This document shows positions 1-11,600 of a stretch of 64,000 bases of DNA, in pieces. This stretch comes from Oxytricha trifallax. Lineage: Eukaryota > Ciliophora > Spirotrichea > Sporadotrichida > Oxytrichidae. Positions within the stretch are counted from its first letter, which is position 1. Each line of letters opens with the position of its first letter. The stretch is taken from positions 108,295-172,294 of the forward strand of contig ARYC01017334.1 in NCBI GenBank assembly GCA_000711775.1. The letters are read 5' to 3'. The notes under the pieces were generated by a model. That model saw only the letters and a list, made by a program, of their open reading frames with translations, did not search any database and was not told the origin of the DNA. The position numbers were made by a program, and so were the translations under genes.

Positions 1-59
1 CACTGCGCGGCATTTTATTTTCAATAATTTTGATATTTATTAATGAGAGAGAGAGTAAC

Positions 60-660
60 TCTAGGCTTATATGAGGGCTAGTAGTTGTCTTTTACATCAT
101 TTGCTTCTCATCACATCATATTCCTTGTTAAATCCAGCCTTATATTATCTTTTTTCATTTTTATCGATATGCTCATCTGTCGTGACATTAGCTTGACTTC
201 TGGTATTTGAGTTTTCATTGACTCTCAGTCTAATTGCCTCTTAATTTTCTCCTCCTCCCTTCATATTACCGTCCCTCTTTCGTGTGGTGATTCCCTTCTT
301 GCTCTTCTCTAAACTATTCAAATTGAGATTTATTTCCCTAATCTAGAACTAGTTCATCTCATGCATCCAAAAGGGTGATGAGGTTCGTTTGCAAGCTACC
401 ATTCTCTTCTTGCCAAAGTGTTTAGTTTCTTTCATCTGTTATCTTATCCATATATTTTTCTTCTAATACTATACCTAATTTCCCATTATCCATTCTCATA
501 TATCGAAGCTCCCGATTGAACAGTAAGTAGTATCTCTGCTTCTTAGTCCAATCATTTAAGAAAATCTAGAATATAGGTTTTCAATGTAATTCTAGTGCCA
601 GATGGTTCATTATCAGAATTGCTATCAACCCGGAGTCTTCTGGGTCCCGCACTTGGCTAG
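60..660 (-). pseudogene. decayed ORF of unknown family (DPEDSG type)
   Basis: Read on the minus strand with TAA/TAG as Gln, two open stretches of about 30 and 80 codons appear (around 590-660 and 111-350), separated by frameshifts and TGA codons. The upstream one carries the motif RDPEDSG, matched by VDPEDSG in the plus-strand ORF near 14.2 kb, so this is probably a second copy of that unknown gene. The second stretch is rich in Arg, Asn and Glu. No domain is recognised. It lies just downstream of LINE ORF1 remnants on the same strand and could be part of that element. Confidence 0.4.
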
Positions 661-828
661 TCTCTGATTTGCATATTATCTTCTATGCTTAGAACTCTTT
701 TCTAAGTATCTCTGTTACCATTTAGTTTGGTTGGTTTAGGTATTTTTTGATTATCGCAAGACTTCCTACACTCTTCCTAGTGTCATATATTTCTGCCTTT
801 CCTGACTTTTTAGTGATTCTTATTAAGG

Positions 829-1620
829 TATAATTTTTGAAGGATTATAGAAATTTTATCTTGAATTTGAATTTATAATTTAATAAGACTCTATTTGACC
901 TCTTAGTTCAGCTTATAATCATCATCTTCCTCATCATTTTCTTCATATCTAACTTTTTTTCCTCTTTAAGGTTTCCTGCAAGATATTTCACTCTCATTCT
1001 TGATTTCAACAACTTTAAGTTCCTCTGTTCTTTGAGTCCTTTAGTTGAAAAAAAGTCACTTCTCGATTTTAGACTGCTATATCAGAGATGCTGCCTGGAA
1101 CCTGTATTCCATTTTATTCACAGAAATTTAATAAAATTAGAGATGTTAATAAATTAAAATTAACTCAGTCTTAATTAATAAAACATGGCTAAAATTAATT
1201 AAGACATCTCTTTTAAGAATTCTTATTAAAACTATTAGTAGAAAGTTAAATATCGGATCATTAAAACTTGAAATGTTTTAATTTGTTAATTTTAATTTAT
1301 TAACATCTCTAATTTTATTAAATTTCTGTGAATAAAATGGAATACAGGTTCCAGGCAGCATCTCTGATATAGCAGTCTAAAATCGAGAAGTGACTTTTTT
1401 TCAACTAAAGGACTCAAAGAACAGAGGAACTTAAAGTTGTTGAAATCAAGAATGAGAGTGAAATATCTTGCAGGAAACCTTAAAGAGGAAAAAAAGTTAG
1501 ATATGAAGAAAATGATGAGGAAGATGATGATTATAAGCTGAACTAAGAGGTCAAATAGAGTCTTATTAAATTATAAATTCAAATTCAAGATAAAATTTCT
1601 ATAATCCTTCAAAAATTATA
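829..1620. repeat. foldback: 336-bp inverted repeat with 120-bp spacer
   Basis: Positions 829-1164 are the reverse complement of 1285-1620, with no mismatch seen on reading; the spacer is 1165-1284. The arms are not simple sequence. The right arm carries an open frame of about 85 codons (about 1392-1653, UAA/UAG=Gln) with an acidic stretch, so a piece of coding sequence has been duplicated in inverted orientation. Flanks on both sides are minus-strand coding remnants. A recent inverted duplication or foldback transposon would both fit. Confidence 0.9.
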
Positions 1621-1654
1621 CATTTTCACCAAATTTCTACAGTTCTTTATGATG

Positions 1655-2195
1655 CTCTAGCAACTTATTTGGATGATTACACTTTATACGTCTAGTACTT
1701 CTCTCCAGAACCCACCGTCTTCAATCTTCCAATTTGTTGCCCCTATATTTCTCTCCAGCTGTGTTATTCCTTTGTCATTCAGGACTATGGGAGGGCGAAT
1801 TTTTTGTGCGATTCTTTATTGACAGAATTATACCTCCTCTTTTTGTCTCACACATACTTCCATTATCTCTTCTTGGATATGTTTTCCTGGAATCATGTTC
1901 TCATGCTGCCAGCTTTCGTTTATTTCTCTCCAGTGGTTTTGTTGTTTTTCTGTCCAAAGATCCCATTCTCTTATTCCTTTTCTCCTGGCATCTTCTCTGT
2001 CTAATAATCATACGACGAATGCTTTCTCCAGCTTGCTTTTAGTGCTCAAGCAGCAAACTATCGTTGTTATTCTTATGACCATTGGACACCAACCCTTTTT
2101 AGCTTGTAGAATCCTTTACACTAAACCTCTGTCAAGTCAATCAAGTGTTTCAGCTTCATCTAGTCGGCTTAAACACAGGGCGTACCGTCCATCTT
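1655..2195 (-). pseudogene. LINE ORF1-like fragment
   Basis: Minus-strand reading (UAA/UAG=Gln) gives a protein matching the plus-strand ORF1 at 35.1-36.1 kb over its length. Shared blocks in order are DGTPC(V/I)Q, LIDL(T/A)EV, C(K/Q)GF(Y/D)K, TIVCC(L/P)ST, K(L/M)EKA and a later RPP/TPP...LE block. A TAA codon sits at the same aligned position in both copies, just after the TPC motif, supporting its reading as Gln. One in-frame TGA near 2010 and frameshifts mark it as decayed. Function is inferred only from the other copy lying beside the LINE. The plus-strand frames of 66-121 codons here are shadows. Confidence 0.7.
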
Positions 2196-2639
2196 TATTA
2201 TATTTAAAGTTTATAATTTTATTATTATTAAAAAGTGCAAAATTTCACTGTTTCAATTGAAAATAAAAAAAGCAAATATTGAAAATTTTGAATAATTGAA
2301 AAATGAAAAACTTTCTGCCTTATGAGAAAGCATAAAAGATTTCAATTAACTTAAGACCATATTAATTATTTGATATAATACAAGACTCTCGAAGATCAGA
2401 TTTCACTTTCATTAAAGCAGTGAGCTATAGTTTTTTAATCGTAGATTTCCAGAAATTAAAATCTCATGCATTGCACTCAGAAACTTAAATAAAAAGAATG
2501 CCATTAAGTATAAAATATATTAAAGTGAATACAACTTAACAGACCACAAAAATATCAAATTTAAATAGATTTGCAAAGGGTAAATACTAAACTTTGGGAA
2601 ATAAAAAATGAAAATCAAAACATTGTAAACTTGGATGAA

Positions 2640-3220
2640 ACAATATTTAAGGCTCATTCAACTTCTTGGAAAACGTGGGCACCGAAAAGTCTTTACTTAG
2701 TTTTGTCAAATTGGGATTAATTCTAAATACTTTAGCTGCATTTGTAATAATAAGTCCAAAGAAATGATTTAAAGCATTTCGAATTGTAATAAAATCAATA
2801 AAAATTCAAGATCTTATTTGATATTAGAAGATCGAGAGGCTAATTACAAAGATAAAGAGCTTACTATATTTCTTGACAATTTGAAAGCCAATCATTAAAA
2901 ATAGTTCATAGAGGCAGTAGACAACAAGGAGTGGAAGCAATATTTCAACGCTCCATATTCCTCGAAATTTAATTGTATTGAGAATTTGTTTTCCAGGGTG
3001 AGGAATGAAAACAGGAAGTCTCTAATCAATTACTAGTTTAAACTAAGCAACATGAAGAATTTGTAAGCAATAACCTAATAAATTATGTCAATTAAACAAA
3101 ATGACTGCATGAACAGTGAAAGACACTGTCTTGATTTGTTTAAACAAAAGTGTTTGAATATTAACTTTATTAAGAATTGTTAATGCATAAATATAATTGA
3201 TAACATAAAGAATTTAAGTC
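2640..3220 (+). pseudogene. Tc1/mariner-type transposase fragment
   Basis: DDE transposase C-terminal half. The frame at about 2870-3090 reads FLDNLKANHQK, then NAPYSSKFNCIENLFSRV, giving the second Asp and the final Glu 34 residues apart (DD34E type) and the usual Pro-Tyr-Ser before the IEN motif. Upstream (2645-2760), a W-x-W-x-P-K segment and further scraps in shifted frames are probably the middle of the catalytic domain. It is the closest relative in the window of the transposase at 10.8-11.6 kb. It faces the partner gene at 3235-3850 tail to tail. Frameshifted and lacking a recognisable N-terminus. Confidence 0.8.
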
Positions 3221-3234
3221 ATTAGTTAAAATGC

Positions 3235-3850
3235 ATCCGTTTAGCAGGAGGATTTCTCATCATCATATTTTCATCTAGGGTTGACTTAAATTTTTAGGTC
3301 TGCTTTATATAATTTTGTTCTTCACCCTCATTAGTTGTAGATGTTTCAAATATTTTTCTTTTTTTCTGCTGTTATCTTCCTATTAACTTAAATTTCAGTA
3401 TCGACAAAGCCTTCCCCTTTTTTTCTATAAAGACATAAACAACTATTTAAGCTTGCTTCAGAAATGATGTACTGATTAAATTTCTTAGAGATGCTATTCG
3501 CTATTTAGAATTTATTCCCCTTTCATTTCTTCATCATCAACATAATTTCTGGCCTATTGTTATTCTCTTATTATTTATGTTAGCCAATCATTCTTTATTG
3601 TCCCAAGCACCCCAAAGAAAAAGCATTTATTTGGAAGATCAGTGATTCCATCATAAATACTAAAGTATCCCATGAGGACATTATCGTCTTTGACATAATC
3701 ATTATATATTGACACTGAGTTCAGGGTAATTAGGTATGTTAACATAAATAACGTCAGCTGATTTTAGCAGCTCTTTCTAAGATGAAAGTACATCTCTTAT
3801 AAACTTCATGCTTGTCTTTGTAAATGCAGGTAAATGATAGCCCAAACATA
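3235..3850 (-). pseudogene. TBE 22-kDa-type partner protein, decayed
   Basis: Minus-strand reading gives YHLPAFTKTSMKFIRDVL, then KSADVIYVNIPNYPELSV, nearly the same as the partner gene at 10.0-10.7 kb; the Lys/Gln/Arg-rich tail (GRQQQKKRK) also matches. A TGA follows the VNIPNYPEL block and the remainder is frameshifted. It is convergent with the transposase at 2640-3220, as in the other units. The family has no function I can name. The assignment to the small second ORF of TBE transposons rests on gene order and size. Confidence 0.75.
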
Positions 3851-5240
3851 AAATTAAATTAAGTTTACATGAATGTTTGAGGTGATTGTACCAATCTAAA
3901 TTGGTATTCAGACTCCCCTTGTGAGTTCTAAAATTTATGTTCTTTAGGCTATGAGAATTGTTATCGAAATTTTAGATCATGTCCTATAAAAATAATATTT
4001 ATGTCTTACTATTTCATATTAATGCAACATAAAAATAATATTGCTGAAATACAAAAGAATAGGAAATTGTAAAAAACAAAAATACAAAAAACTGCCGTAT
4101 ATTTGAATGTTTTAATATATTTACAATTAATAGCATAAAATGTTTATAAAACGAGAGAGATTTTACATTTTTTTTCATAGTATGCTAACTGTCCTATTTA
4201 TTACTATGACAATATTATTATTTTATATAGTTTTTCTCAAATAATTCTATTAGAGAGGAGCAAGCATGTACTTTTATTAATTACGCATTATATGATGTTT
4301 TATTTACTGCGCGTTATATGCATTTAATGTTTCTTTTTAGTGTAAATACTCTTAAAATATAAATTCTGCCTTCAACTCTAAAATTTCGCAAGTTAATTTA
4401 TCTTCACTTTCATCATTAGGTTTAATTTGTATCCTAAAATCAAAAATTAAGTATAAATCAAAGAAATCATAGTAAAATATAGATTAAAGAGCATTACTTT
4501 GCTTTAAAGTGGCATTGTTAATTGAGATAGCTCGGAACCATTTTTACAAATAATAATGTAATTATTTACTGTTTTAATTTGAGAAATTGATAATTCTTGA
4601 TTTTCAAAAAAATCATATACAATATTAATGTTTCTATTGGTTCATATTAGTTGTTTACAACTTACTCTATTAAATTTTATTAGTTAATTATTTTCTTCAT
4701 ACATAAATATAAGTTCATGAACACATAACTTTACTATTCAGGGAAATTCTATTTTAGTTGTTATTTGAACCTTAAATTGGATATATCATATAACCCCAAT
4801 CAAGTTTTGTTAAATTTTATATTTTTTTTTGACTATTAAAATTAGAAATAGCTTAAATAAATAGCTTTCAGAAGAAATTCCCAACAAACCATAATTTTAT
4901 CCAAACTTATTTTCATTTATAACTCTATTGCAAAAATCTATATCCCAGAACGTCGTAGAACATTTTTTCTTAAAAATAGTCGGTCTAAACATTAGTGATG
5001 TCTCCTCTTACAAAAACTACGGTAATTGTTTCTTTTTTTTGTGGATGAGTAACTGACACGAGCATTCTTAAAGTTTTTACTAGTCTAATATATTAATGAG
5101 AAGGAATAGCTTTGGTTTTTATAATTGAATGATAATGCTATTTTTAGTCAAAAAACAGTAATTACAGATATAAGGACTTTTGCTTTTATTAATAATTAAG
5201 CATTTTAAAAGTTTTACTATCTTAGAATTTTAAAAAAGAA
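3851..5240. other. AT-rich stretch, nothing recognised
   Basis: Very AT-rich with scattered homopolymer runs. No open frame of note on either strand with TGA as the only stop, and no repeat shared with the rest of the window was noticed. Confidence 0.5.
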
Positions 5241-5248
5241 TTTTTAAT

Positions 5249-5520
5249 GAAGATCAGAAGTGACAGATTGAGTGAAAAAGACTTTATACGATATAACGAG
5301 AATTCTGAAACAGCAAATGGGCCACCTCAGGAATCCATAACTCACCGATAAGAAAGAAATCTATCATAGATGAAAGACTTTTTGCTGCAATGAAAACTTC
5401 CACGGCTCTTAAAACTACTGCTGAGAGAATTCATCATATGATTAGAAGGAAAAGCGTGATACAAATTAAATTGCAGCTTAAATTCAGCTAATTCGAATTA
5501 GGCTTTTCCTTAAAATGAAG
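5249..5520 (+). pseudogene. helix-turn-helix-like transposase N-terminus fragment
   Basis: Two overlapping frames read MKIRSDRLSEKDF and, after a frameshift, about 55 codons that include TTAERIHHMIRRKSV, resembling the second helix-turn-helix of Tc1-type transposases (T-x-A/E-I followed by a helix with basic residues). No catalytic domain follows. The nearest transposase remnant is at 2.6-3.2 kb, so a displaced N-terminus is possible. The assignment rests on weak resemblance only. Confidence 0.35.
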
Positions 5521-7930
5521 AGATGTGCAAAAAGGTTATGATGAGGGCATATAATTGAGAAGTGAAATAAAGTTGCTATCATTTCTCTGCCTCTGTGACT
5601 CGCTGATTAGTAACTTCCCTTTTACTAAAATCTCTCCAGCTGATTTGAGTGGTGTAAGTATTCTACCCCTAGAAGCATGCTTTCCTACTTTTTTTTTTGC
5701 AATACTAAAAATGCCTTAATGTCTTAGCGCAGGAAATTCAAAGTAAATATTACGTTACTCATTATGATGATCCCTAATTAGCGAAAAAAACTGCTGGGTA
5801 AAATTATCTGTGGATAAAATATAACTACTTGTCAACTCATCTAGCTTCCTTGAAATGGTAGAGATAAATTGATTTTCCTTAAAAAGTTAAAGAACAATGC
5901 ACATGTCTATAGAATCAAATTTTCTTGTCCTCCATTTTTGTATAACATTTGATTATTACTCAACAGAATCTGAAATATTCATCTCAAATGGATCGAATGA
6001 TATGGTTTAAATACATTCTAATTTTACAAAAAATCGATTAGCTGTCTTTTAAGGGAATGATACATAACTATATGCAGAAATTAGATGATTATCATGAAAA
6101 GAAATTGATGCAAAGTTAGAAATTATGTCAAAAATCATCAAACATACAAAAGACTTGAGCGTTTAGATTGTATCATTTAATCACTACCATTATACAAGTA
6201 GATATTATTTTTTGCATGTAAAAGTATTGAAATAATTAAATGATTTGTATTTTATTATTGTTTTACCCATTTTTTATATTCTTCTATATATATATATATA
6301 TATATTCAGAGGAATTTTACCGATTGCTTCTAAGATTATGTTGGAGGGCTGACAATTAGAATATATTTTGTTTGTAATTATTAATTTTTAATCTGTTTTA
6401 CTCATAAATTTTTGTTTAAACACCTAAAATAATTAATTAACTTAAAAATGAAACAAGAAATAGAAAGTGAATTAAAAAATAACTCTTTGAAAAAAAATTA
6501 CTCTCAACTTAAAAATTGTACACATATCCAATCACCATATTAATTATTTAGAAAAGAAATAATATTGATATGTTTTATTTTATGATAGTACGAATTATTT
6601 AAATATTTAAATGATTTATACTATGTAATTAAATTTATGAATTATGAACTCATAATATAAATAATTTCAAGCCTATTAAATTGAAAACTGGGCTCTTGAA
6701 GCTTAAAATTATAATTGCCTTAAACAAGTTATTAATTTTTGCATCTAATGACAATAAAACACTTGATATAATAATATAGAATGAAAAGAAATAACATTAA
6801 AAACAGAGAATGTGAAATCTCTAATTTATATTTATTTGATCTTTATCCAATATATTATATCAATCTAAATATTTAGATTAACATACATCCATCATGTATA
6901 TTATAATTTATTTATATTAAATATTAAATAGAATATAAAACTTCAAAAAGAAATGATTACACAAGATAGCTTATTAATGATAACTAATTATAATAAAGCC
7001 TGAAATTTTTCTTCCATTTAGATAAAAAAAGAATATGATGAAATTAATAAAATTTTTAAAATACTCTAAAAGGCTAAAATAAATCGAAATAAAAAATAGT
7101 ATAGTAATTTTTATCTCAAATTAGAACTATTTTCTTAAATTATTGTAAGATGTTTTACTTTACTTTCATTCATTCTAATAATTTAAGGGTGTTTAATTCA
7201 ATAAAAAGTCAGACAAGTTTCCGTATATAGCTTTTCTTCAATGTGATATTCTATAGCAGCTGCAAGAAAACAAGGATATAAAAGCTTTTTGTACTCATCT
7301 AAACATATTGAATGTTCTTCAAAATATCTAAAAGATTTTTGTTTTATAAAAAAAAATATGTGAAAACTATCACAAATTTAATCTTGGAATGATTAATGAA
7401 ACATTTCATAATTGATAAGGACTTTCTTAATTTATTTAATGGTTAACTCTGAATATTTGCTACATAAGTATTGCTACTTACTATAATAAATTATTTTTGC
7501 TATTTATCATAAAATTTTTATTTTAACTGAAATTTTATCTTACCAGTCATCAGATTATCACAATAGTATTTATATTAATTTTTTAATTTTAAATACTTAG
7601 TATGACAATAACCCATCCATAAAAAATATTTCCAAGAATTCTTATTTTAATCATTCAAATTATTTAAATAAAAAGATCCTTAATATAAAAAATAATATTA
7701 AACTAATCATAAAAATCTAGACAAGTAAATATAACATTTTGGAATTTGCAATCATAATTCCACCAGATTTATAAAAAGCAGTAAGTTTGTTTCAATATTT
7801 TTCTATATATAAGATGCACTTAGAAAATAGTTAAATATATGATTTTGAAACTTTAATTATTTATAAAAATCTGAGAAAAATAAGTAGGTTGATATAATTA
7901 ATCAAAGAATCAGTTTAAAAAATACTTTTT
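5521..7930. other. AT-rich stretch with a (TA)n tract
   Basis: No coding signal found. A (TA)n microsatellite lies at 6284-6305. The rest is AT-rich with short A and T runs. Confidence 0.5.
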
Positions 7931-7934
7931 ACTA

Positions 7935-8790
7935 TTTTCTTTAACTATGGTAAAGATGCCACTTTAAATAAAATCTGAACTAATATACTCTAAAATATTT
8001 TCACTATAATTTTCAAAACTCTTGTCTGTCTTTTCTGTGTATCGATGCCATTCTTCAAAGTTGTAAGTAGTTTATTCTAAGTTTTTTTAATTTTTTCCAT
8101 ATCTTCATTCTAACCGTAATGACAATAAAGGGATCGCTATCTTCAATTTCTTTTAAATCCACATAGTGCTAGTAAAACGTTAAAGATATGGCTGCAGTTA
8201 AGGATCTCTATTTTAAAAAGAAGCATTACTATAATTTGATAGGAAATTTTAGTTCATTTAGCCAAAAGTGACTTTAATATTGTTTGGAGTTAAGAATCTA
8301 TGTACGATGCCTAGTAAGTGAAGTTCTTCAACTGCATCTATTATCTAAAATAAGTATTTTCTTACTTAAAATTAGGAAAGCTTAGTTTATATCTACTATT
8401 CAAATGATATATCAAAGTTCAATCTTTTAATATAAATTGCTTATTCATCCAAGAATACACCAAAAGTTTGTCATAGTAGTTTTGAACTTATGGCAGAATA
8501 TGCCGCATAACTTTGAATTCATTCCATAAGAAAATTGTCAAGTTCTAGATATTATTGAGCTCTTGGAATTCAAGAGTTAATGTACAACCTTCTATATACT
8601 CAAATTTTGTTTTGCCATTGAATGGAATATTTGAGTCAAGTGAAAGTTCAAGAATCATTGCTATCTCATAATTAACAGACCCTATTAATTTTAATTTGAA
8701 AGTTTTCTTTTATCTTTCAATTACATCACTAATAAACATAGTTTTACTGGTAATGTTTGTTTCAATAATTTTCAAGCTTTAGCTTGAGTG
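7935..8790 (-). pseudogene. decayed TBE-type protein kinase
   Basis: Minus-strand reading gives EELHLLGIVHRFLTPNNIKV, aligned to ELHKLGYVHRDLKQENIM in the kinase at 46.4-47.8 kb. The catalytic-loop Asp of HRD is Phe and the Lys is Thr, so this copy cannot be an active kinase. Upstream are N-lobe-like frames (about 8480-8690) and downstream frames with no clear DFG. It lies left of, and divergent from, the partner gene at 10 kb. That gives the order kinase(-), partner(+), transposase(-), the same as the complete element at 43.8-47.9 kb read in reverse. Confidence 0.55.
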
Positions 8791-9994
8791 TTATGATTAA
8801 TCACATAACTAATCCTTTTCTTCCCTTTAATTTTTAATTTTACTTATTTTTATTCTTCCTGATCGCTGCTCAAAATAATTTTATTTCTTAAACTTTGTTC
8901 TGTTTTGATGATTTAATAAATAATTTAAAAGTTTTAAAATTATGTAAGCTTATTATGTTTGAATAACCAGCAGCCAAAATTCTTGTCCATTGTGATTACT
9001 TAAGTGAATAAAAAGTTTTTATTTTAAAATGAATAGAGACTTTGCTTTTGCTTTTAAACAAATAAGGCAAGTATATTTTCCTCCAAGTTTTAGTTAAATA
9101 AGCTTTACATTTTCTCTCTGATGTACCAACATATGCCTCTTCACCTTAAGGGATGTGTAAACAAGAGAACATAATTAACATTATATTTGAGTTGGGGGTT
9201 TCTTTGATTTATTCTGGGCACGAGGTGATCTCCTCTATTGCCATTTAGAATTGTATTATTAGTATTCTTCGTCGCCCATTTTTATTGGTTTTTAATTATG
9301 TCTTTAACTTAATTATGAAGCGTTGACTTCATCTAAGTTTGATTTATCGTCTTTATCACTCTGGTTACTTCCATCACTAGATAAAGACAATTAACTTGAT
9401 GAATTATTTCTCATATTTATTTATTGTTTACTTAATTTAACATGCCTATTAAATATAAGTAATTAAAAGTTTGTGGGTCTTAATGATTTATAAATATAAT
9501 TAGCTAATGTAAGCATAAATAATTATGTTTCAGAAAGATTCCTGTATAGAATCTTATAGGCTACTGAAAAAGAGTCGTGATAAAAATCTATGAATAGTTA
9601 ATGACTCCTGGAAACCATTTGAAAGGTTCCTTATAATTATGTGAACATTAATAATTTTTAATAAAATAAAATATTTAATTATGTATAAATAATTTATTTC
9701 CTATTAATTTTTTACCACTAGATAACACAATCATAGAATCATTTCAACTTTTAATTAATTGCTTAGAAATTTGTTTAATCTCTTCGAGCTGTTTAATTAT
9801 GTTTACATTAAAATTTTTAACCAATATATTTAATTTATTTATGTCCTTAAAGTTAATTTATCCAATTAAATTTATTTAAATTAAAATTTCGTACATTAAT
9901 TTGTAACATACCATATAACCTTATTAAAGAATAAGAACATAAATAAAATTCAAATTAATTCATCACAAAATATCGTGAACATAAATTAAAGGGA

Positions 9995-10735
9995 CTTAGA
10001 CGGGAGCCTGAAAACTAAGCAGGATTGGTCTAATCACTTAAAATATTCACTTAAGTCTTCTTCGCTTAACCATTCTAGTGGGATATCATCTGCCCTAATA
10101 TAAGCGCACTAGCATGAAATTCATAAAAGATGTCCTCGCTTCTAGCAAAAAACTACCTAAATCAGCAGATGTTTTTTATGTCAACGTACCAAACTATCCT
10201 GAACTCATTTTCGCGAACATATTCAAATATGTCAAGCAAGATTAAGCGTTCAGCAGGTTTGGGTATATACTATGATGTCAAGGATCTTTTATACAAGAAT
10301 ATTTTCTTTAAAGTCATGGGAACAATCAAAAACGAATGGTTGACATAAAGAGTTATGTCGCAGTAAGCTGCTATAAATACAATACTAGATGAAAAATATA
10401 AAATGGGAGTCAATTAAGATAATTGAAGAGTTTTTAAGGGAAATACAGTCTGTCCCTCACTTTTCAAGTAAATTAACATCAATATTTATCTCTTTATAGA
10501 AAAGAAGGGTAAAGCACTCTTAATGATTAAAATTAAGACATTAGGTCGAAAACAGCAGAAAAAACGAAAGCGCTGTGAGATCCCTAGCACTGTAGATAAG
10601 CAACAACAACTAAATGAGGTAAACATAAATGAATATGTTCACAAGGGAATACAAAATGATAATGAGGAGCCCGCCAGCAAAAAAAATACAAATGAATTAG
10701 TGACAAAAATATTTATGTTGCTTTTTTTATAATAA
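9995..10735 (+). pseudogene. TBE 22-kDa-type partner protein
   Basis: The plus-strand frame reads HLPQYKRTSMKFIKDVL, then SADVFYVNVPNYPEL, the family signature also found at 3.2, 22.1, 45.5, 53.3 and 59.3 kb. A frameshift near 10255 moves the reading to a second frame (GLGIYYDVKDLLY...VMGTIKNEW), equivalent to the R-x-Y/F-F-x-V-L-x-T-L block of the others. The C-terminus is basic (KQQKKRKR), then Asn/Glu-rich. It is tail to tail with the transposase ending at 10799. Frameshifted, so probably not functional. Confidence 0.8.
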
Positions 10736-10798
10736 ATTAACTTAACTTTAAATAAACTCATTAGTTTTAATTAAGGAAACTTAAACATTGCTTTTCAC

Positions 10799-11600
10799 TC
10801 ATTTGACAATCATTTATGTCAATTGACTTAATTGATTTACAACTTATAAAAAATTTTGTTTATTTGTGATTTTAAACTAATGTTTAATTAAATATTTTTT
10901 ATATTCCCTTTTGACTCTTGAAAATAAATTCTCTATACAATTATACTTTGAAGAATGAGGTGCATTAAATAAAAGTTGCCACCCATTAGCTTCAACCTGT
11001 TCTTTTAATATCTTGAAATGATGAGCTCTCAGATTGTTACGAAATATTGTCAAAGACTTTGATTTATAGTTGCATATAATTCTTGAATTACTTATAAAAG
11101 ATCATCAATCTTAATTGTTTTTTCACAACTCTGAATCCTTCAAGCTCAAACTAAGAGCTAATGATAACCACTGCAGCAAATGTGTCTAATTTTTTCCTTC
11201 TTTAAATAGTGTCTAATTAGAGTATTTATGGACCCAAGTTTTATAATTTATTGTATGAGTTATAAATATAGTTTCATCTAAATAGACATTTTTAATCCTT
11301 ATTTTATAAGTTGCCTTTTATATTTTGTAAAATCATTATCAGTCCTAGATTCCTTAAATCTATTCCCATGATATTTATAAATTCTAAGTAAAGTCGTTGG
11401 TGGCAACTTTTATTAAATTATAGTTCTTTATTTTAAAGAGAGCAACATCTATTCCTTCAAAGTATCTTTAGAAATCAGATAAGCTAATTATTAATCTGTA
11501 ATGTTTATTTTATTCCCATTAATCTTATTTTAGCTAGTTTTTTCCTCTTTAATTCTTTTTTTATTGTTTATACTGTTTTTCAGGTATCTTAAATAAGGAG
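10799..11600 (-). pseudogene. Tc1/mariner-type transposase, TBE group
   Basis: All three catalytic blocks are visible on the minus strand: VYLDETIF (first Asp), a short frameshifted stretch ending VFDN (second Asp), and NAPHSSKYNCIENLFSRV (Glu), spaced as in DD34E-type transposases. Between them, TWVHKYSNQT and FAAVVIIS correspond to the W...A-A-I-S core. Very close to the fragment at 2.6-3.2 kb. TGA stop at 10799-10801; N-terminus unclear beyond about 11400. Several frameshifts. Convergent with the partner gene to its left. Confidence 0.8.

Noticed and set aside
1734-2260. Plus-strand frames of 66-121 codons
   Set aside because: They overlap the minus-strand ORF1 remnant, which is supported by a second copy at 35-36 kb; their composition (Phe, Leu, Ser, Cys) is that of an antisense frame.
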